Assembly: GCA_964391195.1 (NCBI GenBank)
Contig: CAYMLG010000001.1
Span: forward strand, 124,001-188,000
From: JAAYXE01 sp964391195
GTDB lineage: Bacteria > Chloroflexota > Anaerolineae > Anaerolineales > UBA4823
Direction of reading: 5' to 3'
Length of the DNA stretch: 64,000 nucleotides
The position numbers and the translations under genes were made by a program. Under the pieces are notes generated by a model. The model had not been told where the DNA came from and searched no databases. It worked only from the letters and a program-made list of their open reading frames with translations. Shown one piece after another: positions 44,236-52,930 of the stretch (position 1 is the first letter of the stretch; each line of letters begins with the position of its first letter).

Positions 44236-44886
44236 ATGACTCTGGTGTTGGCTTCCAACTCGCCCCGCCGGAAACAGCTCCTTCAATTGGGAGGCTGGGA
44301 ATTTCGTGTTGTTCCGGCGGAGATCGACGAGCAGCTTATCTCGGGAGAAGCGCCCGAGATTTACGTCCGCCGCCTGGCTGAAGAAAAGGCCCGGGCGGCT
44401 GTGGCGCGGTTAAGCGCCGGACAGGATAGCCTGGTGGTGGTCGCCGCCGACACCACCGTGGCCCAAGATGGGGTGATCCTCGGAAAGCCGGAGAATCCGG
44501 CCGAAGCCGAGGCCATGCTGAGCCAACTGCGCGGGCGAGTCCACCAGGTGCATACCGGTGTATCCGTCCTCCATCTCCGGGATGGGCGCCAGGTGAGCGA
44601 TGTCTGCACGACCGATGTGCGGATGCGCCTCTACACGGCACAGGAGGTCGCCGCCTATGTGGCCTCCGGCGACCCGCTAGACAAAGCTGGCGCTTATGCC
44701 ATTCAAAATACTGACTTCCACCCGGTTGAAAAAATCCAGGGCTGCTATACCAACGTGGTTGGTTTGCCATTGTGCTGTTTGCAGCGGCTCCTGGCGCAGG
44801 TGGGGGTTGGCGATCCGGACCGACTGCCTCAGGTCTGCCGTGAATACGCCGGCCAGGAGGGTTGTGCTTTTCAGCCGGATCGCTAA
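44236..44886 (+). CDS. maf: Maf-family nucleotide pyrophosphatase
   Basis: 216 residues. The SNSPRRKQLL loop, EIDEQ, VVAADTTV, LGKPENPAEA and GKAGAYAIQ-like DKAGAYAIQ segments mark a Maf/YhdE protein, which hydrolyses non-canonical or canonical nucleoside triphosphates (dTTP/UTP class for many) to the monophosphate. The last seven codons and the stop are repeated 55 bp downstream (44918 on), so the 3' end was duplicated. The promoter is probably in the gap after xpt, which is divergent. Confidence 0.93.
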   Translation: MTLVLASNSPRRKQLLQLGGWEFRVVPAEIDEQLISGEAPEIYVRRLAEEKARAAVARLSAGQDSLVVVAADTTVAQDGVILGKPENPAEAEAMLSQLRGRVHQVHTGVSVLHLRDGRQVSDVCTTDVRMRLYTAQEVAAYVASGDPLDKAGAYAIQNTDFHPVEKIQGCYTNVVGLPLCCLQRLLAQVGVGDPDRLPQVCREYAGQEGCAFQPDR

Positions 44887-44972
44887 TGCTCGAACCGGTC
44901 GTCCGCCGTCCCTCAGCTGTGCTTTTCAGCCGGATCGGTGATGCTCGAACCGGTCATCCGCCGTTCCTCATC
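44863..44972 (+). repeat. 55-bp imperfect tandem duplication at the maf 3' end
   Basis: Units at 44863-44917 and 44918-44972 match at 50 of 55 positions by eye. Each encodes the tail CAFQPDR and a stop (TAA in the first, TGA in the second). The mismatches show that this is a genomic duplication, not an assembly error. Confidence 0.88.
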
Positions 44973-45015
44973 CGGATTGGCCAGGAGAACACGCTTTTCG
45001 TTTAAAATGGGACTT

Positions 45016-47307
45016 ATGAACATCCGCCGTTGGTTGATAACTCTGCTCTTACTGGTCGTGGTTGCCTGCACGCAAACCCCTGACACGCCTGGCACCGCAA
45101 CTGTCGAACCGACCTCTACGCTGCGCCTCGTCACCCCTCAGGTGACCAGCGCTCCCAACGTCCAGGCCGCGGCCCGGGCCTTTTTAGAGGCCTGGAAAGC
45201 TGAAGACTACGCCGCCATGTATTCCATGCTGACTTCACCCAGCCAGGATGCAATCAGCCTCGAAGAATTCACCCGTCATTATGAGAGCATCGCCATCGAA
45301 GCCACGTTGAGCGGCCTGGATTATGAAGTGCTGCAATCGCTCACCGAACCCGATTTCGGCCAGGTGAGCTACCGGGTCATCTTGCACAGCACCCTGGTGG
45401 GCGATATCATTGGGGAGACGAGCATGAACCTGAGCATGGAGCACGGGGAGTGGCGGGTGCAGTGGGCCGATACCCTGGTCCTGCCCCAGTTAGAAGGGGG
45501 CAATTACCTCAAGATGGATCTGGAGATCCCTGCCCGGGCCAATATCTACGATCGCAATGGGCATGCCCTGGTGGCGCAGGCGGACGCTACTGCCATCGGG
45601 CTCCAGGTGGACCTGATCGACCCCGACCCGGATGCGCGCAGCGCCCTGTATTCGGCCCTGTCGCGGGTGACCGGCATGCGGGCCGATACGATTGCCGCCA
45701 AGGTCGACGCGGCTTACGCCGGCGATTACATCCAACTCGGCGAAGTTCCAGCCGACCGGGTGGCGGCCAATTACTCGCTGTTGGAGAGCATGGGTGGCCC
45801 GGTCCTGCGCCCCAACAAGTGGCGTTTCTATTATGATGGCGGGGTGGCGCCGCACGTCATCGGCTATGTGGCCCAGATTCGCGAAGAGCAGTTGGAAGAA
45901 TACCTGCGCCGCGGTTACCGGCCCGATGAACGGGTGGGGCAGAGCGGCCTGGAGCGCTGGGCCGAGCCATACCTGGCCGGCAAGCGGGGCGGCGCGCTGT
46001 ATGTGTTGAACGCCCAGGGCCAGCCGCTTTACCGCCTGGCGGAGACCCCGGTGGAGCCCGCCCAGGCCGTGTTTACCACCATCGACCGCGATTTCCAACT
46101 CGGAGTGCAGCAGGCCATCGCCGGTTTCCGCGGCTCGGTGGTGGTGTTGGAGCGCGATACCGGGCGGGTTTTAGCCATGGCTTCTTCTCCCGGCTTCGAT
46201 CCCAACGCTTACGAGCCAAGGAACTTCAATTATTCGGCTTTGTTGAGCGAGATCTGGTCCGACCCGGCCAGCCCCGAATTCAACCGGGCGGCGCAGGGGC
46301 AGTACCCGCTGGGATCGGTGTTCAAGATCATCACCACGGCGGCCGCGCTGGAAGACGGAGGCTGGTCGCCCGATGACGTGCTCGAATGTGGTTACACTTA
46401 CCAGCTTGGCACCGATACCCTCTACGACTGGACTTACGAACACTTCCAGAATGATGGCAGGACTCAGCCCAGCGGTCCGTTGACCCTTATGGAAGGCCTG
46501 GTACGGTCCTGCAATCCATGGTTCTATCATCTCGGCCAGGATCTGTTCAACCGCGGCCTGACGAAGGCTATCTCCAACATGGCCCTGGGATTTGGGCTCG
46601 GCGTACCTACCGGGATCCAAGTGGTCGATGAGGCCAGCGGCAATGTCCCCGAACCGATCAGCCAGCGCGATGCGGCCAATCTGGCCATTGGGCAAGGAGA
46701 GTTTTTGGTCACCCCCTTGCAGGTAGCAGATTTCATCGCGGCTGTCGGCAACGGCGGCACCCTGTACCGGCCTCAAGTCATCGAGCGGATCGCCCCTCCG
46801 GATGGGGAACCCACTTTCGAGTTCCAGCCCGAGGAGCGCGGGAAGCTGCCCATTAGTGAAGAGAACCTGCAGGCGATCCAGGAAGCGATGGTGGGGGTAG
46901 TGCGCAGCACCCGGCCGCGCGGTACCGCTTACCACGTCTTTTCGGGATTGGATTTCAACGTTGCCGGTAAGACGGGCACCGCTCAATCTTCTTCCGGCCT
47001 GCCTCATGCCTGGTTTGCCGGCTACACGTTCCAGGGCCGGGAGGATAAGCCGGACATTGCCATCGCCGTGGTGGTGGAGAACATCGGTGAGGGCTCCGAC
47101 TACGCAGCCCCGATTTTCCGCCGCATTGTGGAACTGTATTTCTACGGCCAGCCCGCTAAACTCTACTGGTGGGAGAGCACCTATGGCGTGACCCGCACAC
47201 CAACACCGGAGTTTGAGGAAACCCCCACTCCTGAGGAGGACGAGGTGGAAGAGGGTGAGGTGGAGGAAGGCCAGGAGGGGAGCGAGGAACTGCCCCCAGA
47301 ACCTTAG
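45016..47307 (+). CDS. Class B penicillin-binding protein, lipoprotein-type
   Basis: About 763 residues from the ATG at 45016 (ATG 45007 also possible). The N-terminus ends in a lipobox (LLLVVVACTQ), so the protein is probably lipid-anchored. An NTF2-like/MecA_N domain follows (about 40-150; AFLEAWKAEDYAAMYSMLT), then a dimerisation domain and a transpeptidase domain with the Ser nucleophile in LGSVFKI, SCN and KTGTAQ. It cross-links peptidoglycan. The C-terminal tail is acidic (EEDEVEEGEVEEG). The MecA_N domain is typical of low-affinity penicillin-binding proteins, but drug affinity cannot be read from sequence. rsgA starts about 40 bp later. Confidence 0.9.
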   Translation: MNIRRWLITLLLLVVVACTQTPDTPGTATVEPTSTLRLVTPQVTSAPNVQAAARAFLEAWKAEDYAAMYSMLTSPSQDAISLEEFTRHYESIAIEATLSGLDYEVLQSLTEPDFGQVSYRVILHSTLVGDIIGETSMNLSMEHGEWRVQWADTLVLPQLEGGNYLKMDLEIPARANIYDRNGHALVAQADATAIGLQVDLIDPDPDARSALYSALSRVTGMRADTIAAKVDAAYAGDYIQLGEVPADRVAANYSLLESMGGPVLRPNKWRFYYDGGVAPHVIGYVAQIREEQLEEYLRRGYRPDERVGQSGLERWAEPYLAGKRGGALYVLNAQGQPLYRLAETPVEPAQAVFTTIDRDFQLGVQQAIAGFRGSVVVLERDTGRVLAMASSPGFDPNAYEPRNFNYSALLSEIWSDPASPEFNRAAQGQYPLGSVFKIITTAAALEDGGWSPDDVLECGYTYQLGTDTLYDWTYEHFQNDGRTQPSGPLTLMEGLVRSCNPWFYHLGQDLFNRGLTKAISNMALGFGLGVPTGIQVVDEASGNVPEPISQRDAANLAIGQGEFLVTPLQVADFIAAVGNGGTLYRPQVIERIAPPDGEPTFEFQPEERGKLPISEENLQAIQEAMVGVVRSTRPRGTAYHVFSGLDFNVAGKTGTAQSSSGLPHAWFAGYTFQGREDKPDIAIAVVVENIGEGSDYAAPIFRRIVELYFYGQPAKLYWWESTYGVTRTPTPEFEETPTPEEDEVEEGEVEEGQEGSEELPPEP

Positions 47308-47348
47308 CCGCCTTGTTGCCGCCTCACAGGGTGTTGGCGCAAGTCGTT

Positions 47349-48272
47349 ATGGAAACCTATCGCGGTCTGATCATCCGGTCTCAATCCGGTTTCTACTGGG
47401 TGCAGTTGGAGCCCGGGCAGGGGCTTTCCGGTGTGCTTGTTTCGCAGTTGCGCGGCCGGTTGAAACAGGGTCCCCGAGAGGGGGATGTCGCCGCCATCGG
47501 CGATTGGGTGCAGGTAACCCCGGTTGGCGAGGAGATCGGGGTCATCGAAGAGGTAGAACCGCGCAAGTCGATGATCTCTCGCCAGGCGCCCAATCCGCAG
47601 ATCGAATACCGCCAGATCATCATCGCCAATCCCGACCAGGCGTTCCTGGTGTTCGCCTGTGAAAAGCCGGCCCCGCGGTTTGGGATGCTGGATCGCTTCC
47701 TGGTGATCAATGAAAAACAGGGCATCCCTTCGTTGATCATCGCCAACAAGGTTGACCTGGTGGGGCTGGAAAGGGCGCAGGAGTTGTTTGGGTTATATGC
47801 CGGGCTGGGGTATCCGGTTCTGTACACTTCGGCCAAAACCGGGTTGGGGATCGAGACGCTGAAGCAGCACCTGCAAGACAAGATCTCCGTATTTACCGGC
47901 CCGTCAGGGGTGGGGAAATCGAGCCTGTTGAACGCCATTCAACCCGGACTGGGGTTGGCCGCGCGCCAGGTGAGCGAAACCACCAGCAAGGGCCGGCACA
48001 CGACTGTGGCGCGCGAATTGTTTCCCCTTCAGGGCGGTGGATATGTGGCCGATACGCCGGGGTTGAAAGCGCTGGCTTTATGGGATATCGAGCCGGAGGA
48101 ACTCGATGGCTACTTCCCTGAAATGCGCGATGAGGTAGCCAAATGCCAGTTCAGTGACTGTACCCACGTTCACGAACCGGGCTGCGGAGTGCTGGCCGCC
48201 ATCGCTGCCGGGAAAATCCACCCTGACCGCTACCAGTCCTATCTGCGGATGCGGTTCGGCGATGAGGAGTAG
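47349..48272 (+). CDS. rsgA: Ribosome small subunit-dependent GTPase
   Basis: About 307 residues from the ATG at 47349; the open frame starts at a TTG at 47313 that overlaps no feature. The G motifs are circularly permuted as in YjeQ: NKVD (G4) first, then GPSGVGKSS (G1), then the TTSKGRHTT switch (G2) and DTPG (G3). An OB fold is at the N-terminus, and the C-terminal zinc knuckle is CQFSDCTHVHEPGC. It helps mature the 30S subunit. The end of the gene (GGCGATGAGGAGTAG) recurs 70 bp downstream in diverged form. Confidence 0.94.
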   Translation: METYRGLIIRSQSGFYWVQLEPGQGLSGVLVSQLRGRLKQGPREGDVAAIGDWVQVTPVGEEIGVIEEVEPRKSMISRQAPNPQIEYRQIIIANPDQAFLVFACEKPAPRFGMLDRFLVINEKQGIPSLIIANKVDLVGLERAQELFGLYAGLGYPVLYTSAKTGLGIETLKQHLQDKISVFTGPSGVGKSSLLNAIQPGLGLAARQVSETTSKGRHTTVARELFPLQGGGYVADTPGLKALALWDIEPEELDGYFPEMRDEVAKCQFSDCTHVHEPGCGVLAAIAAGKIHPDRYQSYLRMRFGDEE

Positions 48273-48346
48273 CGGCAGCGCCGGAGCGCGCTTCAATCGC
48301 ACTGAAGAGGTCGGGGGTTCGAAGTCCGGCAATGAGGGGTAGCGGC
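48257..48346 (+). repeat. Diverged repeat of the rsgA 3' end
   Basis: CGGCGATGAGGAGTAGCGGC at 48257-48276 recurs as CGGCAATGAGGGGTAGCGGC at 48327-48346 (18 of 20 match), 70 bp apart. The second copy keeps a TAG in the same place. Confidence 0.65.
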
Positions 48347-48766
48347 TGTGCAGGGAGCCGGATATCCCGCCGGCCAATAATTCCACATAATTGTGAGAAA
48401 TCTCTAAAGGGATGTTATAGTTGACACAGTGGAGATTCGTAAATATAATCCATCTGGCTCTTATTAGAATGAAAGCGGAACATAAAAGCGGTCACCTCCA
48501 CAAGCCGTTTTCATATCCTATCCTTCTGTAGATTTACCTGCAGAGGTAATTGCCCAATTTGTAGTAATTTGGTTTGAACCTTGATCGGGGTGTTAGCGTA
48601 TATCTATTACGCTCAAACTATTAACACAGTCTCGCCAGTTCACCTGTCGAGCTATATGATCTTATACGCCTGGTAATCTACAGCCGCAAAGAGATCTATA
48701 CACTCTCCGGATGAAACAGAGTCCGCCGCTCTAATCTGGAGATAGAAACTGGAGGACCAAGAGAAG
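48273..48766 (+). other. Intergenic region and opp leader
   Basis: No gene is seen. It holds the rsgA-end repeat, a GGGGGTTCGAAGTCC stretch resembling a tRNA T-arm remnant (48313-48328), the opp promoter and a leader of about 310 nt before oppD. The leader has GC-poor runs and no recognised riboswitch. Confidence 0.65.
48421..48449 (+). promoter_or_regulatory. Consensus sigma-70 promoter of the opp operon
   Basis: TTGACA at 48421-48426 and TATAAT at 48444-48449 are separated by exactly 17 bp, a perfect housekeeping match. Transcription would start near 48456. Confidence 0.93.
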
Positions 48767-49762
48767 TTGAGCAGCAAAAATAATATAATTCTTGACGTGC
48801 AAGACCTGTACACGACATTCGACACCCACGATGGGCTGGTCCATGCCGTGAACGGAATCTCGTTCTCTTTGCGCGAAGGTGAGACGTTAGGTATTGTGGG
48901 GGAGTCGGGCTGTGGCAAAAGCGTGACGATGCTTTCCATCATGCGTTTACTGCCCTCACCGCCTTCCAAGGTAACAGCCTCCAAAATTAATTTTTTGAAT
49001 CAAAATATTCTGGACATCACCGAAGCGGAGATGCGCAGCATCCGCGGCAGCCAGATGGCGATGATCTTCCAGGATCCGATGACTTCTCTAAACCCGGTGC
49101 ACACCGTCGGTTTCCAATTGATGGAGCCGCTGCGCGTGCATATGGGGATGGGGAAGGACGAAGCACGCGAGCGGGCTGCTGAGCTTCTGTCATTAGTCGG
49201 TATTCCCGATGCCCGTAACCGGCTGGATGACTACCCTCATCAATTCTCGGGTGGTATGCGCCAGCGGGTGATGATCGCCATGGGGCTGGCATGTAACCCG
49301 GCTCTGCTGATCGCCGACGAGCCTACGACCGCTCTCGACGTCACTATTCAGGCGCAGATTACCGATCTGGTAAAGCAGCTTCGCGAGCGGCTGGGCATGT
49401 CGCTGATCTGGATCACCCACGACCTGGGCATCGTCGCCGGGTTGGCCGACCGGGTGATCGTTATGTATGCTGGTTTTATCGTCGAGGAAGCGCCGGTGTA
49501 CGAGCTTTATGCAAGCCCCCGGCATCCTTATACGTATGCCTTGCTGCGCTCTCTGCCGCGTCTGGACGGGGTCCACGAAGAAAAGCTGGCGTCAATCGAG
49601 GGTCTGCCTCCGGATTTGATCAATCTGCCCAAGGGCTGCCCCTTTGCCGAGCGCTGCGATTTCGTGCGTGAAAAATGCAAAGTGAACCCGCCTCTGGTTG
49701 AGATCAAACCAGGTCACAAGATTGCATGCTGGGTTGACGTAGAAACAGGTGAGCTGCGATGA
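48767..49762 (+). CDS. oppD: Peptide ABC transporter ATPase D
   Basis: 331 residues from a TTG start with GGAGG about 12 nt upstream. Walker A GESGCGKSVT, signature SGGMRQRV, Walker B LLIADEPT and the H-loop ITHD are present. The C-terminal oligopeptide-ATPase extension has the Cys set CPFAERCDFVREKC, which in DppD/OppD homologues binds an iron-sulfur cluster. It pairs with OppF as the heterodimeric ATPase. Its stop overlaps the oppF ATG (ATGA). Confidence 0.94.
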   Translation: MSSKNNIILDVQDLYTTFDTHDGLVHAVNGISFSLREGETLGIVGESGCGKSVTMLSIMRLLPSPPSKVTASKINFLNQNILDITEAEMRSIRGSQMAMIFQDPMTSLNPVHTVGFQLMEPLRVHMGMGKDEARERAAELLSLVGIPDARNRLDDYPHQFSGGMRQRVMIAMGLACNPALLIADEPTTALDVTIQAQITDLVKQLRERLGMSLIWITHDLGIVAGLADRVIVMYAGFIVEEAPVYELYASPRHPYTYALLRSLPRLDGVHEEKLASIEGLPPDLINLPKGCPFAERCDFVREKCKVNPPLVEIKPGHKIACWVDVETGELR

Positions 49763-50745
49763 GTGATAACAATAAGACAGAGCTGGTGCGGGTTCAAGAC
49801 CTGACCAAACACTTCCCCATTACCCGCGGAATTGTCATCCAACGTCAAATTGGCGCGGTTCAAGCGGTAGATCGAATTTCTTTCACGATCTTCAAAGGCG
49901 AGACCCTGGGTTTGGTGGGCGAGTCGGGATGTGGTAAATCGACCGCCGGGCGCACCATCCTTCAACTATACCGGCCCACCTCCGGTAAAGTCTTTTTCCG
50001 CGATAAAGATCTCACCACCGCTTCCGGCGATGAAATGCGCCATCTGCGGCGGGATATGCAAATCATTTTCCAGGATCCCTATGCCTCGCTGAATCCCCGT
50101 ATGACGGTGGGCAGTATTATTGCCGAACCCCTGGAAGTGCACAATATCGATACACCGAAAGAGCGCCGCGAGCGAGTCCGCGAACTGATGCGCGTAGTCG
50201 GTTTGAACCCATACTTCATCAACCGCTACCCGCACGAGTTCTCCGGCGGCCAGCGCCAGCGGATTGGGATTGCCCGCGCCCTGGCCCTCCAGCCCGAATT
50301 CATCGTCTGTGATGAACCGATTTCGGCGCTGGATGTTTCCATTCAGGCGCAGGTGGTCAACCTGCTCGAGGAACTGCAGGCACAGTTCGGCCTGACTTAC
50401 CTGTTCATCGCCCACGACCTGAGCATGGTCCGCCATATCTCTGACCGGGTCGCGGTGATGTACCTGGGTAAAATCGTCGAATTGGCGAATCGGGAGGAGC
50501 TGTACAACAACCCCCTGCATCCTTATGCGCAGGCGCTGCTGTCCGCGGTGCCGATCCCCGATCCCGTAAAAGAGCGCAAGCGCGAGCGCATCATCCTTGC
50601 CGGTGATGTGCCCAGCCCGGCCAACCCGCCTAAGGCCTGCCGCTTTCACACTCGCTGCCCGCTGGCCCAGGCGGTATGCCGCGAAGTGGAGCCCGAATTC
50701 CGCGAAGTGACGCCAGGTCACTGGACTGCCTGCCATCTGGTGTAA
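49759..50745 (+). CDS. oppF: Peptide ABC transporter ATPase F
   Basis: 328 residues. Walker A GESGCGKSTAG, signature SGGQRQRIGIARAL, Walker B FIVCDEPI and H-loop IAHD are all present, plus the C-terminal CRFHTRCPLAQAVC extension. It starts within the oppD stop, a coupled arrangement. The binding protein gene follows after about 185 bp that contains a short leader ORF candidate and a hairpin. Confidence 0.94.
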   Translation: MSDNNKTELVRVQDLTKHFPITRGIVIQRQIGAVQAVDRISFTIFKGETLGLVGESGCGKSTAGRTILQLYRPTSGKVFFRDKDLTTASGDEMRHLRRDMQIIFQDPYASLNPRMTVGSIIAEPLEVHNIDTPKERRERVRELMRVVGLNPYFINRYPHEFSGGQRQRIGIARALALQPEFIVCDEPISALDVSIQAQVVNLLEELQAQFGLTYLFIAHDLSMVRHISDRVAVMYLGKIVELANREELYNNPLHPYAQALLSAVPIPDPVKERKRERIILAGDVPSPANPPKACRFHTRCPLAQAVCREVEPEFREVTPGHWTACHLV

Positions 50746-50791
50746 CAGGCATTGAATCCCTGAGGCCTTTGCGGTCACACTTTTTGAGAGG

Positions 50792-50870
50792 AGGTGATGC
50801 GATCGACCGAGCGGAGCAATTCTGAGCCATAGCATTTACAAGTTTCCGTCATGCTGGCTGTGAATGCTAT
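50792..50870 (+). promoter_or_regulatory. Possible oppA leader peptide and hairpin
   Basis: A perfect ribosome site (GAGGAGGTG at 50790-50798) leads directly into ATG and a short frame MRSTERSNSEP before a stop. A hairpin ATAGCATT (50829-50836)/AATGCTAT (50863-50870) follows. The arrangement resembles a leader peptide with an attenuator-type stem, but the ATG is only 2 nt from the ribosome site and no T-run follows. Confidence 0.35.
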
Positions 50871-50929
50871 CGTGTATAACTGGGTGCCAGCCCCAATCGT
50901 TTTAAGAAGTGAAACTTGGAGGAGAACCA

Positions 50930-52765
50930 ATGAAGTCTAAGAGCATTTCCATCATCCTGGGCCTGCTGATTATTGCCAGCATGGTCCTCGCTGCCTGCCA
51001 GCCACAAACGGTGGAGACCGTGCGTACCGTTGTGGTCACCCAGGTCGTGGAGAAAGAAGGTGAGACCATCGTCGAGACACAGGTGGTCGAAGTCACCGCC
51101 GTCCCCGAACCGGCTGAAGCAGAAGCGCAGCCGGTGACGTTTACCGGGTACGACACCAGCGACATCCCCACCCTCGACCCCCAGATCGGTGAAGATGTTA
51201 CCTCGATCAACTACATCGAGAGCCTCTTCATCCATCTGACCAACTACGACCTGGAGACCGCCGAGGTGGTACCTGAAGGCGCCACCGAGTGGACGATCTC
51301 AGAAGACGGCCTGACCTACACCTTCAACATCCGCACCGACATCCCCTGGGTCCATCACAACCCGGTGACCGGTGAGACCGTGCAGGAAGTTGACGAAGAG
51401 GGCAACCCCCGCTTCCTGAACGCCAACGACTTTGTCTACGGCATCAAGCGCGCCTGCGATCCCAACACGGGTGGCTACTACTCCAGCGTCGTCGCGCCCC
51501 TGATCGTCGGCTGCGCGGATGTGCTCAACGCTGAAGATCCTGGCAATATCCCGCAGGAGCTGATCGATGCCATCGGCGTCAGCGCTCCCGACGAGAGCAC
51601 CCTGATCATCAACCTGGAATTCCCCGCCTCCTACTTCCTGTCCATGACCCCCATGTGGACCCTGGCTGCGGTACCGCAGTGGGCCATTGAGGAGCATGGC
51701 GAGAACTGGATCGAGGCCGGCAACATCGTCACCAACGGTCGCTTCGTGCTCAACGAGTGGGTCCACGGCGTGCGCCGCATCCTGCTCCGCAACCCCCTCA
51801 TTCCTGAGGACATGGCTGGTACCGGCAACATCGAGCGCTTCGTCGTCAATGTTGTCCCCGACTCGTCCACCGGCTACGCTCTGTGGCTGAACAATGAAGT
51901 CGATACTTCCGCCATTCCGGATGAAGAACTCCAGGCTCACCTGCAGCAGTTTGCCGAGCAGACTGTTCAGATCCCCGATCTGGCGGTGTTCTACTTCGCC
52001 TTCCGCATGACTAAGGCTCCCTTCGACCAGGTGGAAGTCCGCCGCGCCTTCAGCGCCGCCTTCGACCGCGACACCTTCGTCCGCGAAGTGCTCCAGGGTC
52101 AGGGCTTGCCGATGAGACACTTTGCGCCTCCGGGCATCTTCGGCGCTCCCCCGATCGATGAGGTCGGTGTGGGCTTCGACCCCGAATACGCCCGCGCCCA
52201 GATGGAAGCCGCCGGCTACCCCAACTGTGAAGGCTTCCCCACCGTCACGTTGATCGGCTACACCGGCCAGTCCACATTGAACTGGATCGAGTACGCTCAG
52301 AGCCAGTACGAGCAGAATCTGGGCTGCGCCCCTGGCGTGATCCAGATCGAGCAGCTGCCTTTCGCCGAGCTGCTGACCGCCACCGCGGCTGACGTGCCCG
52401 ACGAGCAGGCGCCGCACATGTGGACCCTGGGTTGGGGCCCCGACTACGCTGACGAGAACAACTGGGTTGGCGACGTGCTCCACTGCGAGACCGAGAACCG
52501 CTCCAAGCGGACCTGCAACGAGATCGATGATATGATCGTTGAGGCCCGCGAAGAGCCCGATCCGGACCGCCGCGTCGAGCTCTACAGCCAGATCGAAGAG
52601 GCCTTCTTCGGGGCTGAAGGCGAATTCCCCTTCGCTCCGTTCTGGGTCCGCATCGCTTATGTTGCTGAGCACGACTGGCTCGACCGGATCCCGTCGCTGT
52701 TCGGCGGCGAGCAGTACTACCACTGGACCATTGACTGGGAAGCCAAACAGGCCGCTCAGCAGTAG
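50930..52765 (+). CDS. oppA: Peptide-binding lipoprotein (SBP family 5)
   Basis: 611 residues from the ATG at 50930, with GGAGGAGA 5 nt upstream. The lipobox is SMVLAACQ; a charged linker with repeated VVTQVVE/VVEVT follows. The mature part is a family 5 extracytoplasmic solute-binding protein (YDTSDIPTLDPQIG, WTISEDGLTYTFNIR, VRRAFSAAFDRDTFV, WTLGWGPDYADENNW). Codon use is strikingly biased to C-ending codons, suggesting high expression. It delivers peptides to the OppBC channel. Two strong hairpins in the oppA-oppB gap may keep its mRNA more abundant than the permease message. Confidence 0.94.
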   Translation: MKSKSISIILGLLIIASMVLAACQPQTVETVRTVVVTQVVEKEGETIVETQVVEVTAVPEPAEAEAQPVTFTGYDTSDIPTLDPQIGEDVTSINYIESLFIHLTNYDLETAEVVPEGATEWTISEDGLTYTFNIRTDIPWVHHNPVTGETVQEVDEEGNPRFLNANDFVYGIKRACDPNTGGYYSSVVAPLIVGCADVLNAEDPGNIPQELIDAIGVSAPDESTLIINLEFPASYFLSMTPMWTLAAVPQWAIEEHGENWIEAGNIVTNGRFVLNEWVHGVRRILLRNPLIPEDMAGTGNIERFVVNVVPDSSTGYALWLNNEVDTSAIPDEELQAHLQQFAEQTVQIPDLAVFYFAFRMTKAPFDQVEVRRAFSAAFDRDTFVREVLQGQGLPMRHFAPPGIFGAPPIDEVGVGFDPEYARAQMEAAGYPNCEGFPTVTLIGYTGQSTLNWIEYAQSQYEQNLGCAPGVIQIEQLPFAELLTATAADVPDEQAPHMWTLGWGPDYADENNWVGDVLHCETENRSKRTCNEIDDMIVEAREEPDPDRRVELYSQIEEAFFGAEGEFPFAPFWVRIAYVAEHDWLDRIPSLFGGEQYYHWTIDWEAKQAAQQ

Positions 52766-52788
52766 TTCAGATCTTGAGCTGGTAATCT

Positions 52789-52886
52789 GGGGGAGCGGTC
52801 GAACTATGGCCGCTCCCCCGTTCTCCCGAACGCCACAGGCGTGAGGGTGCTGGTCTGTGTAGGATACCCTGGACAGACCAGCACCC
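52789..52886 (+). repeat. Two strong hairpins between oppA and oppB
   Basis: Hairpin 1 is GGGGGAGCGG/CCGCTCCCCC (52789-52819). Hairpin 2 is GGGTGCTGGTCTGT/ACAGACCAGCACCC (52845-52886). Both are perfect and neither has a T-run, so they fit mRNA stabilisation or partial read-through rather than full termination. Confidence 0.8.
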
Positions 52887-52930
52887 CCAGGCAGCGGGAG
52901 GGGAGACGATCTTAGAAGTGAGGTATCTCC

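Noticed and set aside
48313..48328. tRNA gene at the GGGGGTTCGAAGTCC stretch
   Set aside because: Only a T-arm-like piece is present; no acceptor, D-arm or anticodon stem can be built around it.
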